Assembly (NCBI GenBank): GCA_029551925.1 | Contig: JAKPEO010000109.1 | Coordinates: 1 to 64,000 of the forward strand | Direction: 5' to 3' | Origin: a bacterium | Lineage (GTDB): Bacteria; JAGOBX01 | DNA length: 64,000 nucleotides | Shown here: one piece after another, positions 52,070-60,653 of the stretch | How the letters are laid out: every line of letters begins with the position of its first letter | Position numbering within the stretch: position 1 is the first letter of the stretch | Position numbers and translations under genes: made by a program | Notes under the pieces: generated by a model | Database searches by the model: none | Seen by the model: only the letters and a program-made list of their open reading frames with translations | Told to the model about the DNA's origin: nothing

Positions 52070-53305
52070 ATGAATGCTGAAATTATAAATATCGGAAATG
52101 AATTATTATTAGGCGATACATTAAATACTAATGCTCAATATTTGTCGCAGAAATTAACGGAATTAGCAATACAAGTGAATTATCATACGACTGTTAGCGA
52201 TGACGAAGAAAAATTACTGCAATTATTGAACATCTCCCAACAACGTTCAGATATTATAATTTTGACCGGCGGTTTAGGCCCTACGCCAGATGATTTAACA
52301 AAAGAAACGCTTACAAAATTTCTTAATAAAAAATTAATATTACATCATCCCACTCTCAATAAAATCAAAAAATATTTTCAAAAAATAAAATTTCAAATGC
52401 CTTCAGTGAATAAAAAACAAGCGTATTTTCCAGAAAATTCTATAATTTTAGAAAATCAAAACGGCACTGCGCCTGGCTGTATAATAGAAGAACAAAATAG
52501 AATTTTTGTAGTGTTGCCGGGCCCGCCGCGCGAATTGATTCCGATGTTTGAAAATGTTATTAATTTCTTAAAAAAAAAAATAAAAGGTCCGCGGCTTTAT
52601 GTTAGACAATTAAAATGTTTAGGACTTGGCGAAAGCGCGATAGCCGAAAAAATTAAGAAATTTTTAAATTTAACTAATCCGTATATTGCAACTTACGCCA
52701 AACAAGATTGTATATTGATAAAAATAATGTATCGCTCAGAGTCAGAGAAAAAAGCGCTGCCAGCGATTAATTCGTTTAAAAAAAAAATAAAAAAAATACT
52801 TGGAAATATTGTATTTACTGATGATGACAAAAATATTGAAGATGTAGTAGCAGAATTATTAATTTCAAAAAATGAAACTATTGCTATTGCCGAGTCTTGC
52901 ACAGGCGGATTAGTTACATCAAAATTAGTCAATTATCCAGGAATATCGAAGGTATTAGTTGAAGCCGTAGTTGTATATAGCAATATTTCAAAAATTAGAA
53001 GATTAGGAGTAAAAGAAAAAACAATTATAAAACACGGCGCTGTTAGCAAACAAACAGCAAAAGAAATGGCGCTCGGCATAAAAAATACCGCATCAGCAGA
53101 TATAGGTATATCTATTACTGGTATTGCAGGTCCAGCAGGCGGTTCAAAAACTAAACCTGTTGGCTTAGTGTATTTCGGATTGGCAATACAAAATAAAGTA
53201 TTTACATATAAATATATTTTTAACGGCAACAGACAAACTATCAGACAGCGCGCAGCTTTGACTATTCTCAATATTTTACGCTTGCATTTATTAGAAGCAA
53301 ATTAA
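52070..53305 (+). CDS. cinA: CinA: competence/damage-inducible protein, nicotinamide-nucleotide amidase
   Basis: 411 residues. An N-terminal MoCF (COG1058) domain (1-~170: IGNELLLGDTLNTNAQYLSQKL, GGLGPTPDDLT, LPGPPREL) and a C-terminal amidase domain (~255-411: AESCTGGLVTSKL, GAVSKQTAKEMALG, SITGIAGPAGGSKTKPVGLVYFG). It deamidates NMN and may hydrolyse ADP-ribose in the pyridine nucleotide cycle. It starts 2 nt after queH. Confidence 0.94.
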   Translation: MNAEIINIGNELLLGDTLNTNAQYLSQKLTELAIQVNYHTTVSDDEEKLLQLLNISQQRSDIIILTGGLGPTPDDLTKETLTKFLNKKLILHHPTLNKIKKYFQKIKFQMPSVNKKQAYFPENSIILENQNGTAPGCIIEEQNRIFVVLPGPPRELIPMFENVINFLKKKIKGPRLYVRQLKCLGLGESAIAEKIKKFLNLTNPYIATYAKQDCILIKIMYRSESEKKALPAINSFKKKIKKILGNIVFTDDDKNIEDVVAELLISKNETIAIAESCTGGLVTSKLVNYPGISKVLVEAVVVYSNISKIRRLGVKEKTIIKHGAVSKQTAKEMALGIKNTASADIGISITGIAGPAGGSKTKPVGLVYFGLAIQNKVFTYKYIFNGNRQTIRQRAALTILNILRLHLLEAN

Positions 53306-53947
53306 ATGAACTACCAAAAAAAAATCAGATTATTAAATGTTTTATTTTTATCTGTGATTTTAATAATTTTCACTAATCAAATTTCTACTTTTATTTTTTT
53401 TGCGCTGCTTATTTTATTTGTGGTTTTTTATGAAAAAATTAAAGTGAACAAATTATTTTCAAAGTTTTGGCTTTTTGCAATTTCATCGATTTTAATTGCG
53501 GTGACATCTTATTATTTTAAAAATTTTGTCAATTATGATTGGAAATTGCCAATATTGAAATATATGTTTTTGATTATAACTTCAAAGTTAATTAATCTTA
53601 CAATTGACGAAAATATATTTTTTGCGGTAATCGAAAAATATATAAATTTTCTGCCGATCAGTAAAACTAAAAAAAACAATATTTTTGAAATTTTCGCGAC
53701 AAGTTATTCGGTTGTTAGCGCGATTATTTTATCAGACAAATTGAAGTTTAGATTAAACGGAAAATTAATCGAGAGTTTTGCTGATTATCTGAAAAGAATC
53801 GAAATGGAAATTGATAAATTTTTGGAACAAAAAAATAATATTGTCAATCCGCAAATTAAATTATATTCTTTTTATGATTTGATAATTTTAATTATTTTTT
53901 TATGCTGGTGGTGCGAACTTGAATATTCTGTGTTCGGTATCGTATGA
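53306..53947 (+). CDS. membrane protein, possible EcfT-like remnant
   Basis: 213 residues with three hydrophobic segments in the first 100 residues (about 8-30, 32-45, 52-68), further ones at about 85-100 and 125-140 and a C-terminal helix rich in Trp/Leu. In Firmicutes the energy-coupling-factor transmembrane gene ecfT sits directly before truA, as here; the topology is also similar. The conserved Ala-Arg-Gly coupling motifs of EcfT are not visible and no ECF ATPase genes are near, so the function is uncertain. The 3' end overlaps truA by 29 nt. Confidence 0.5.
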   Translation: MNYQKKIRLLNVLFLSVILIIFTNQISTFIFFALLILFVVFYEKIKVNKLFSKFWLFAISSILIAVTSYYFKNFVNYDWKLPILKYMFLIITSKLINLTIDENIFFAVIEKYINFLPISKTKKNNIFEIFATSYSVVSAIILSDKLKFRLNGKLIESFADYLKRIEMEIDKFLEQKNNIVNPQIKLYSFYDLIILIIFLCWWCELEYSVFGIV

Positions 53948-54650
53948 CGGTTTTGAATTCAGCGGCTGGCAGAAACAGCCTAATAAAATTACAATACAGG
54001 AAACTATTGAAAATGCTCTATCGCAAATTTATAACCAAAATATTAATATAGTCGGCGCAGGCAGAACTGATTCAGGCGTGCATTCGTTCCGCAATTATTT
54101 TAATTTTAAAATTAATGATAATAAAATTCCACTCGAAAAAATACCAATAGTCATAAATAATCAATTACCTAAATCTATACGAATTATAGACGCCAAACTT
54201 GTAAGCGATGATTTCAGCGCGCGCTATAATGCGACTCGCAGAATTTACGAATATTATATTGAGCAAACTCCGCCAACGCCATTTTTAAGAAATTATCGGA
54301 TGTTTTATGAAAAATATTTAGATGTTCAAAAAATGAACGAAGCGGCGAAATACTTGATTGGCGAATATGATTTTTCGGCATTTAAAGCGTCAGACTGCGA
54401 TTCTAAAACGCAAATAAGACAGGTGTTTGACGCGTATGTCAAAAAATCGGAAAATACCATTATTTTTCATATTGAAGCAAATGCTTTTTTAAAAAATATG
54501 GTTAGAATAATTGTTGGGACATTATTGAATATCGGCGCAGGTAAACAATCGATTGATTATATAGATTTTTTGATTAAATCGCGCGAGCGTGTGCGCGCTG
54601 GCAAGACAGTAGAGCCAAATGGATTGTTTTTAATAGATGTTATTTTTTAG
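53919..54650 (+). CDS. truA: tRNA pseudouridine synthase A (38-40)
   Basis: 243 residues with an apparent TTG start followed by NILCSVSYDGFEFSGWQ, the family's beginning. The catalytic aspartate lies in GAGRTDSGVHS (about residue 52); RRIYEYYI, FKASDCDSKTQIRQV and FLKNMVRIIVGTLLNIG follow. It modifies the anticodon stem-loop of tRNAs. No ATG exists upstream in frame near enough; the TTG overlaps the preceding gene. Confidence 0.93.
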   Translation: MNILCSVSYDGFEFSGWQKQPNKITIQETIENALSQIYNQNINIVGAGRTDSGVHSFRNYFNFKINDNKIPLEKIPIVINNQLPKSIRIIDAKLVSDDFSARYNATRRIYEYYIEQTPPTPFLRNYRMFYEKYLDVQKMNEAAKYLIGEYDFSAFKASDCDSKTQIRQVFDAYVKKSENTIIFHIEANAFLKNMVRIIVGTLLNIGAGKQSIDYIDFLIKSRERVRAGKTVEPNGLFLIDVIF

Positions 54651-54693
54651 ATGTTTCTGATTGTTTGCATTAAAATTTAAAAAAAATTGTGAA

Positions 54694-54722
54694 TTGACAA
54701 TTTTAAGGAAGTATGATAATAT
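54694..54722 (+). promoter_or_regulatory. near-consensus sigma70 promoter for tRNA-Gly
   Basis: TTGACA (54694-54699), 17 bp, TAATAT (54717-54722): the best promoter match in the window. The tRNA begins 80 bp downstream. Confidence 0.65.
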
Positions 54723-54801
54723 AATATGTTTTATGTTAATTGAATACAATAATTGATTATAATTTTTTGCGGAGAGATTATTTTAAGATACAAAAAAAAG
54801 C

Positions 54802-54873
54802 GCGGGCGTAGTTCAGGGGTAGAACGTCAGCTTCCCAAGCTGAATGTCGTGGGTTCAATTCCCATCGCCCGCT
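54802..54873 (+). tRNA. tRNA-Gly (CCC anticodon)
   Basis: Cloverleaf of 72 nt: acceptor GCGGGCG/CGCCCGC, D-arm GTTCAGGGGTAGAAC, anticodon loop TTCCCAA (anticodon CCC), T-arm GTGGGTTCAATTCCCAT, discriminator T. The 3' CCA is not encoded (TCGAAG follows), unlike the Ser and Gln tRNAs. Confidence 0.92.
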
Positions 54874-54934
54874 CGAAGCGTCTGACAAATATTAGAGTTA
54901 TAGATTTAAAATTTTTTAAGGAGTAGTGGTAGTT

Positions 54935-55576
54935 ATGTTAACGAAATATAAATATGTATTTATGTTAGGGCGACCGGGCTGTGGAAAATCAGCGGTTTAT
55001 CGTAAATTAGAAAAAAGATTAAAGGAAGAAAATTTAGCGAGTTCATTTGAACGAGTTGATGATTTTCCAAAATTATGGAATAAATTTGTAACAGACGATA
55101 AATTACAAAAAGAAGGCAAGCCTCGTGTGTATTCCAGACCGACAGACGATGGCGGTTATAAAGTGACAAATGATGCTGTATGGAATGATATATTAAAAGA
55201 AGTGAACGCTGATATTTTAAAGATAAATAAAGGCGCTGGACATATAGTATTTATTGAATTTTCTCGTTCTAATTATATTGAAGCGCTTTCAAATTTTGAC
55301 AAAAAGATATTGGCTAATTGCTTGGCAATTTATATAGATGTATCTTTTGAAATATGCTGGCAGCGTAATGTAGCGCGTCATGAAGCTGCGCTCGCAGCAG
55401 GCGGTGACGATCATTTAGTATCGCGCGAAGAGATGGAGGCGACATATTTGTATGATGACAAAGAAAAATTGCTGAAAATCAAAGAATATCCGGTAGTAGT
55501 GATAAATAACGAAGCGCAGGGCGAAGAACATTTGGATACGCAAGTAGAAAAGGTTATTGAATTTTTAAAAAAATAA
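54935..55576 (+). CDS. P-loop kinase, adenylate-kinase-like
   Basis: 213 residues from the ATG at 54935, where AAGGAG is 11 nt upstream; an in-frame GTG at 54926 is too close to it. Walker A is GRPGCGKSAVYRKL (about residues 9-22). IVFIEFSRSNY resembles a Walker B strand, and WQRNVARHEAALAAGG a lid with arginines. The overall shape is that of nucleoside/nucleotide kinases or AAA_17-type NTPases; no substrate can be named. It lies between tRNA-Gly and the Clp1-like kinase gene with the unknown 143-residue gene between. Confidence 0.65.
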   Translation: MLTKYKYVFMLGRPGCGKSAVYRKLEKRLKEENLASSFERVDDFPKLWNKFVTDDKLQKEGKPRVYSRPTDDGGYKVTNDAVWNDILKEVNADILKINKGAGHIVFIEFSRSNYIEALSNFDKKILANCLAIYIDVSFEICWQRNVARHEAALAAGGDDHLVSREEMEATYLYDDKEKLLKIKEYPVVVINNEAQGEEHLDTQVEKVIEFLKK

Positions 55577-55605
55577 AATATAATAACAAATTAATAAAAA
55601 AGCTG

Positions 55606-55639
55606 TTTGCATATTTGCGCAATTGCGCAAATCCGCAAA
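55606..55639. repeat. 34-bp GCGC-rich palindrome
   Basis: ATTTGCGCAATTGCGCAAAT (55613-55632) is a perfect 20-bp palindrome; with the outer TTTGC and GCAAA arms it spans 34 bp with a 2-nt mismatch on each side. It is related to the palindrome at 1-26. It lies between two codirectional genes and has no T-tract. Confidence 0.6.
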
Positions 55640-55709
55640 TGTAATAAGTTAGTTATTAAAAAAGTAGATTTTGATTTTTAAATAATAAAAGAAAAAGGGA
55701 TTGTGTGTT

Positions 55710-56141
55710 ATGGCATTTAACGAATCAGATTATATTGAACTTATAAGAAAAATTGATGAAATACTGGAAAATGACGAATCTGGTAATTTAAAGAAATTAT
55801 TTTTTTTAAAAAAATTAATGGCTTTATATAAAAAATATCCTGTATATCCGTCGCTTGCAGTGAAGATATTCGAGCAATCGCAAGAAAAGACTATTGAATA
55901 TTCAGATATTGAAAAAGGCGATGTTTTGTTGTTTGATACTGATAAGGAGACCTATTTAGCGGCAGTAAAAGATGTAAACGCTGAAATAATAAAATTATCA
56001 GAAATTTCAAAAGAGACGGAATATCGGAGCAAAACATTTGAAAAATCGCAATTAAAGACAATTTATAGTTTAGTAGATAAACAATTAAATCCAGAAACGC
56101 GGAAAGAAAACGCAGAAGGCGGTGCATCTGATAATGCTTAA
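55710..56141 (+). CDS. conserved-looking small protein of unknown function
   Basis: 143 residues, not recognised. I use the ATG at 55710, with AAAAAGGGATTG upstream; three codons earlier there is a TTG. Helical N-terminal half (about 1-55, LIRKIDEILEND ... KLMALYKKYP) and a small beta-rich part (about 65-115, DIEKGDVLLFDTDKETYLAAVKDVNAEIIKLSE) resembling a small barrel domain. The tail is charged. No signal or membrane segment. It overlaps the Clp1-like gene by 8 nt (ATGCTTAA), indicating translational coupling, so it is probably a partner of that kinase. Confidence 0.55.
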   Translation: MAFNESDYIELIRKIDEILENDESGNLKKLFFLKKLMALYKKYPVYPSLAVKIFEQSQEKTIEYSDIEKGDVLLFDTDKETYLAAVKDVNAEIIKLSEISKETEYRSKTFEKSQLKTIYSLVDKQLNPETRKENAEGGASDNA

Positions 56142-57387
56142 AAATGTGTATGAAAATAAAACATTATTTTTTAAAGGGCCATATACAATAACTTTTAAAG
56201 AAGGCATATTTGAAATATTTGGCGCTCAACCTGACCGCGACGAAAAAATTGTTATTCCAGAAAATAAGCAAGTTCCTGTAATGGTATTGAAACAGGGCAA
56301 AATCGAAGTGGCGGAAAATTATCCGAAAGGCGTTACGGAAGTAAACGGTTATCCGATACCTGTAAGTTGGGATAAATTAGTTGAAAAAATTGTAAAAAAT
56401 AATTTGAATACGATATTAATTTTAGGCGCAACAGACAGCGGAAAATCAACATTAACGCATTATTTAGTGAATAGATTAGTAGCGCAAAACAAAAGCGTCG
56501 GAGTAGTAGATGCGGATTTAGGGCAATCTAATATAGGCGTGACAGGGACGCTTGGTCTTGCGATATTTGAAAATAAAATTTATAATATGCAAGATGCAAA
56601 GATTTTTAAATCTCATTTTGTCGGCGGATTTTCGCCGTCTTTGCATTGTATGGAAGTATTGATTGGCTTGAAAAAATTAGTTGCTACTGGTTTAATGAAT
56701 TCTAATGTTGTTTTGATTGATACTACTGGCTTAATAGATGGAGATAATGGCAGAGCATTGAAATTAGCGAAGATAGAATTATTGAATCCTGATTTAGTAG
56801 TGGCTATACAAAAAAAAGATGAATGCGAACATTTGTTAAAAAATTTGAATAATCAGCGGATTTTTAAAGTAGGTTTGTCTTATTATGTCCGCGAAAAAAC
56901 AACAGAAGAACGTAAATTGAATAGAAAAGCAGCTTTAGCGAAAGCATTGGCGAATAGCAAGAGTATGAAATTGTCAATAAATAAAATAAAACTTCGCGGA
57001 TGTTATTATACGACTGGCGAAAAATTGGAAATACCTGAAAATTTCAGCAATATAATTTTGCATTTAGAAAAATACAGCAAGCGCGAAGGAACATTAGTAG
57101 TATTGAAAAAACAGATAGATTCTAAAAAGAAAAAAGAATTAGCTGAAAAATTTGGGAAATTAAAAATATTCGTTGCTGGGCAAGAAGCGAATGTTTTAGT
57201 AGGATTATTAAATGAAAATAATGATTATATAGGCAGCGGTATTTTAGAAAAAATTGATTTTGCGCGAGAGAATATTTATTTGCAATCAAATGTAGATGCT
57301 TCTCAAATTAAAAGCATTGTTATTGGTTCAGTTCGTTGCGATTTAGAAGGAAATGAATACGGTTATTTTGAGCCTGGTATTTTCTAA
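56134..57387 (+). CDS. Clp1/Grc3-type polynucleotide 5'-hydroxyl-kinase
   Basis: 417 residues from the ATG at 56134. An N-terminal beta domain (about 1-75), a central P-loop domain with GATDSGKST at 98-106, the VDADLGQSNIGVTGTL (Walker B / clasp-like) segment and IDTTGLIDGDNGRALKLAKIELLNPDLVVAIQ, and a C-terminal beta domain ending VRCDLEGNEYGYFEPGIF. This three-part plan and the DADLGQSN motif define the Clp1/Grc3/Nol9 RNA kinases of eukaryotes and archaea, which phosphorylate 5'-OH RNA (or DNA) ends; they are scarce in bacteria. The G-x-x-D-x-G-K-S/T loop and the Asp of DxDxGQ are intact, so activity is likely. Confidence 0.82.
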   Translation: MLKNVYENKTLFFKGPYTITFKEGIFEIFGAQPDRDEKIVIPENKQVPVMVLKQGKIEVAENYPKGVTEVNGYPIPVSWDKLVEKIVKNNLNTILILGATDSGKSTLTHYLVNRLVAQNKSVGVVDADLGQSNIGVTGTLGLAIFENKIYNMQDAKIFKSHFVGGFSPSLHCMEVLIGLKKLVATGLMNSNVVLIDTTGLIDGDNGRALKLAKIELLNPDLVVAIQKKDECEHLLKNLNNQRIFKVGLSYYVREKTTEERKLNRKAALAKALANSKSMKLSINKIKLRGCYYTTGEKLEIPENFSNIILHLEKYSKREGTLVVLKKQIDSKKKKELAEKFGKLKIFVAGQEANVLVGLLNENNDYIGSGILEKIDFARENIYLQSNVDASQIKSIVIGSVRCDLEGNEYGYFEPGIF

Positions 57388-57494
57388 AAAAATCATTTGA
57401 TTTTTTTTTTAATATTTATAAAATAGAATTTAATTAACATTTAGCGGGCGGCTAACACAGTCAGTTAAGTATCTAAAAAAAGGCGCATATTTTT

Positions 57495-60400
57495 ATGAAG
57501 TTGTTTAAGAAAAAAGAAAATCTGTTAGCAATAGATATTGGCTCTTCATCAGTTAAAATGCTTGTAATGGAAGGTACTGCCAAGAAAGTAAAAACGACTT
57601 TTGAAAATTCTGTTTCATTTCGTATTGAGAAAAACGAAGAGCCGGAGCGAGAGAAAGAAATAATTGCTTCAGCAATAAAAGAATGCGTGGCGTCATTAAA
57701 TCTCAAAAAATATAATAAAATTATTTTTTCAATACCAGTTCAAAATGTAATTGCGAGAATAATAACAATTGCAGCAGTGCCTCTTGATAAACTCGACAGC
57801 ATAATTAGTTATGAAGCAGAGCAACATATACCATTTCCATTAAGCGAAGTAGCGTTCAAATATCAATTAATCAGTTATGACGATGAAAATATGGAAATCC
57901 TGCTGACAGCAGTAAAACAAGATAGATTAAATGATTTAATGGATATAGTGACGAGTGTTGGCTTTGAGCCGGAGCTTGTAGATGTCACTTGTTTTTCGCT
58001 TTTTAAATTATTATGTTTTCAAAAAGGTTTATTAGATGAAAAACTAAAAACATACACTCCTAAAAAGCGCGTTAGCGGACAAGCAGCTAATGAAAATGAA
58101 ATAATTGCAATGGTAGATATAGGCAGCGCTACGACAGATATAACGATAGGCAGCGGAAATTCATTTTATTTTACGCGCAGCGCTTTGATAGCCGGCGATC
58201 ATTTTACAGAAGCGATACAGAAAAAATTAAATGTAACTTTTGATATAGCGGAAAAAATAAAAAAAGAGAAATTTGAAATTGATTTAGACAGCATCGCTGC
58301 AGAGAAAACAGGGCAATCTCAACCAGTAAAAAATATATTTTCAACCAAACTTGGTAAGCCGTCTGCTGATACAACAGAAACGGGCGCAGGACAGTCATTA
58401 TTAAAATCTCCATCAGAAAAAACAGAAAGCGAAGCATCTGCGGTAAGTAAACCCGTTATACCATCAAAACCGCTAATTGCCGCGAAACCGTCAATTGTTA
58501 AACCGTCTATTCCCAAAATAGAATTATCTAAACCAAGTGTTAGCGCGGCGGCAGAAACCGAAGACTCAAAAGAAAATATCGAGGTTCAGGAAAAAAAAAT
58601 AGAACAGCAGGTAGCGTCACAGCCGGAAGCGGAACAACAGCAACCATCTGAAAAATTAGAATTACAGAAGCCGCCGGTAGATATAGCGCAACCGCAAATA
58701 GGTATAGGCAAACCACCAATTGGATTAGGCGGATTGAAGCCGGCTGCCGGTTTGAATATTCCGAAGCCGCCGGTTCAGCAGCCGAGCGTGGACAAACCGC
58801 AGGCCGGCATTGGTTTTCCGAAACCGCCGATTGGTTTGGCAAAACCGAGTATAAGCAGCGAAGAAACAAAAGACAGCAGCGTAAAAGAAAATGTCAAAGT
58901 TCAGGGAACAAAAATAGAACAGCCGGAAACTGACCAACAGCAATCAACTGAAAAATTAGAGCAGCCGAAAGCACCGGTAGATATAGCGAAACCGCAAATA
59001 GGTATAGGCAAACCGCCAATTGGATTAGGCGGATTGAAACCGGCTGCCGGTTTGAATGTTCCGAAGCCGCCGATTGCGCCGCAGAGTGCGGAAAAACCGC
59101 AGGTCGGCATTGGTTTTCCAAAACCGCCGATTGGTTTGACAAAGCCGAGTGTAAGCAGCGAAGAAACAAAAGGCAGCGGTGCTGTCGCAGAAGTAAAAGA
59201 ACAAACTATACAATCAAATCTTCCGCCAAAACCGCCGATAGGCGGATTGCCGAAACCTGATATAAGCGCAGCAGCAGAAAATAAATCATCTGATAATATT
59301 GAGCAGCCACCGGCTAAACCGCCGCAAAGCCCTGCGCCGGGTGGATTATTAAAAGGAATGTTAAAAAAACCGGAAATAAAGCCATTAGGCAAACCTGGTT
59401 TATTGAAACCGCCGAGTTTGTTAAAAGGGTCTGATAATTCTACCAATACTAATCAAAATACCGAAGGCGCTAATAAACCATTAAAATTGAATTTACCGCC
59501 AAAACCGCCGGGCAAATCATTAGGCGCAGCGGCATTAGATGCTATTTCAACAGAAAGCGAATTGGATGTAAATTCATTAGATGGCAAAGAAATTTTTGGT
59601 TATGTTAAGCCCACGCTTGATAAATTAGTGACTGAACTTAAACGATCATTTGATTTCTTCAAATCACAGATGAGCGGTATGCAAGTTAATAAAATTTTGT
59701 TGACTGGCGGTTCAGCGAAATTGAACGGACTTGACAAATATTTAGAAAAAAAATTGGGTCTGCAAGTAGAAATATTTAATCCGGTATTGAATATAGAAAC
59801 AAAAAATATTAATGAAACTTCAAATGAATATAGCGTCGCATTAGGTTTAGGAATGCATAATATTTTCCCGGTATTTCCGATAAATGTTAATTTATTACCA
59901 GAAGAAATTATTTATAAAAGAATACAAGCGAAGCAAAAGAAAAATGTTGTATTATTAGTAATATTTTTAGTATTAGCATTACTCGAATACAGCGTAAAAT
60001 TTTATTTTGAATTAAAGCAAAAAGAAGCAGAATTAAGATATTTAGAAGAAGAATATCGCGCGCAGCGCATACCGAGCGGCGAACCCGGCGTGAATTTTAG
60101 TTATGAACAAATAATAAACGAAGTCAACAAAGCAAAAGAAAAGAAAGCAAATTTTGAAAAAATAAAAGGGATAATTGAAAATATCCAAAATGAAAAAGCG
60201 CGGTGGCTTGATGTATTAGCGGAATTATCTGAATTATTGAATAATAAATTTGACGGAATATATACTGGCAACATTTGGATTGACAGAATAAATTTTCAAG
60301 AAAAGAAAAGTATCACCATAGTAGGTTATACAAAGACATATAATATGATTACGAATTTTATTAGGGCATTGAATAAATCTAAACATTTTTCAGTTCCTGA

Positions 60401-60629
60401 AAATGAACGACCGCAGCAGCAGGAAAAAGTTATAGACGGCGAAACATTCATAGAGTTTACTTTAAAAGCCGATGTCAAGCATTATATTGAAAGCGCAAAA
60501 ACGGAAGAAGAAAAAAACGAAGTGAAGAAAGAAGAATCTCCGAAACAACCAGCAGCAGCGGCGCAAGAAGAAAAAGAAACTAAAAAAACTGATAATAGCG
60601 AAGATGATTCTGAAGCCGAAGAAGAATAA
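57495..60629 (+). CDS. fusion: PilM (interrupted by a large Pro-rich insert) + PilN
   Basis: 1044 residues. PilM actin-like ATPase halves lie at about 1-270 (AIDIGSSSVKML, AMVDIGSATTDITI) and 698-790 (ILLTGGSAKLNGLDKYL), split by about 425 residues of Pro/Lys/Gln/Ser-rich low-complexity sequence. PilN follows: NVNLLPEEI near 792-800, a membrane helix at about 815-838, a periplasmic coiled-coil and ferredoxin-like part, and an acidic tail. PilM binds the cytoplasmic N-terminus of PilN in type IV pilus and type II secretion alignment complexes, so fusion of the two is functionally sensible. The gene begins a pilus operon. In most bacteria PilM is about 350 residues and PilN about 200. Confidence 0.85.
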   Translation: MKLFKKKENLLAIDIGSSSVKMLVMEGTAKKVKTTFENSVSFRIEKNEEPEREKEIIASAIKECVASLNLKKYNKIIFSIPVQNVIARIITIAAVPLDKLDSIISYEAEQHIPFPLSEVAFKYQLISYDDENMEILLTAVKQDRLNDLMDIVTSVGFEPELVDVTCFSLFKLLCFQKGLLDEKLKTYTPKKRVSGQAANENEIIAMVDIGSATTDITIGSGNSFYFTRSALIAGDHFTEAIQKKLNVTFDIAEKIKKEKFEIDLDSIAAEKTGQSQPVKNIFSTKLGKPSADTTETGAGQSLLKSPSEKTESEASAVSKPVIPSKPLIAAKPSIVKPSIPKIELSKPSVSAAAETEDSKENIEVQEKKIEQQVASQPEAEQQQPSEKLELQKPPVDIAQPQIGIGKPPIGLGGLKPAAGLNIPKPPVQQPSVDKPQAGIGFPKPPIGLAKPSISSEETKDSSVKENVKVQGTKIEQPETDQQQSTEKLEQPKAPVDIAKPQIGIGKPPIGLGGLKPAAGLNVPKPPIAPQSAEKPQVGIGFPKPPIGLTKPSVSSEETKGSGAVAEVKEQTIQSNLPPKPPIGGLPKPDISAAAENKSSDNIEQPPAKPPQSPAPGGLLKGMLKKPEIKPLGKPGLLKPPSLLKGSDNSTNTNQNTEGANKPLKLNLPPKPPGKSLGAAALDAISTESELDVNSLDGKEIFGYVKPTLDKLVTELKRSFDFFKSQMSGMQVNKILLTGGSAKLNGLDKYLEKKLGLQVEIFNPVLNIETKNINETSNEYSVALGLGMHNIFPVFPINVNLLPEEIIYKRIQAKQKKNVVLLVIFLVLALLEYSVKFYFELKQKEAELRYLEEEYRAQRIPSGEPGVNFSYEQIINEVNKAKEKKANFEKIKGIIENIQNEKARWLDVLAELSELLNNKFDGIYTGNIWIDRINFQEKKSITIVGYTKTYNMITNFIRALNKSKHFSVPENERPQQQEKVIDGETFIEFTLKADVKHYIESAKTEEEKNEVKKEESPKQPAAAAQEEKETKKTDNSEDDSEAEEE
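58621..59180. repeat. 300-bp tandem duplication inside the PilM insert
   Basis: The segment from 58621 to 58880 and that from 58921 to 59180 align with exactly 300-bp offset and high identity, coding for two versions of a 100-residue unit with DIA(Q/K)PQIGIGKPPIGLGG, LKPAAGLN(I/V)PKPP and GIGFPKPPIGL. Differences are mostly silent or conservative, which indicates an old but purified duplication. The GC-rich coding gives long but meaningless minus-strand frames. Confidence 0.85.
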
Positions 60630-60653
60630 AATTTATTTATAAAAATATAACTT

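Noticed and set aside
58901-59446. 181-codon minus-strand frame (Gly/Pro-rich)
   Set aside because: It is the antisense of the repetitive, GC-richer PilM insert; no start site and no plausible composition.
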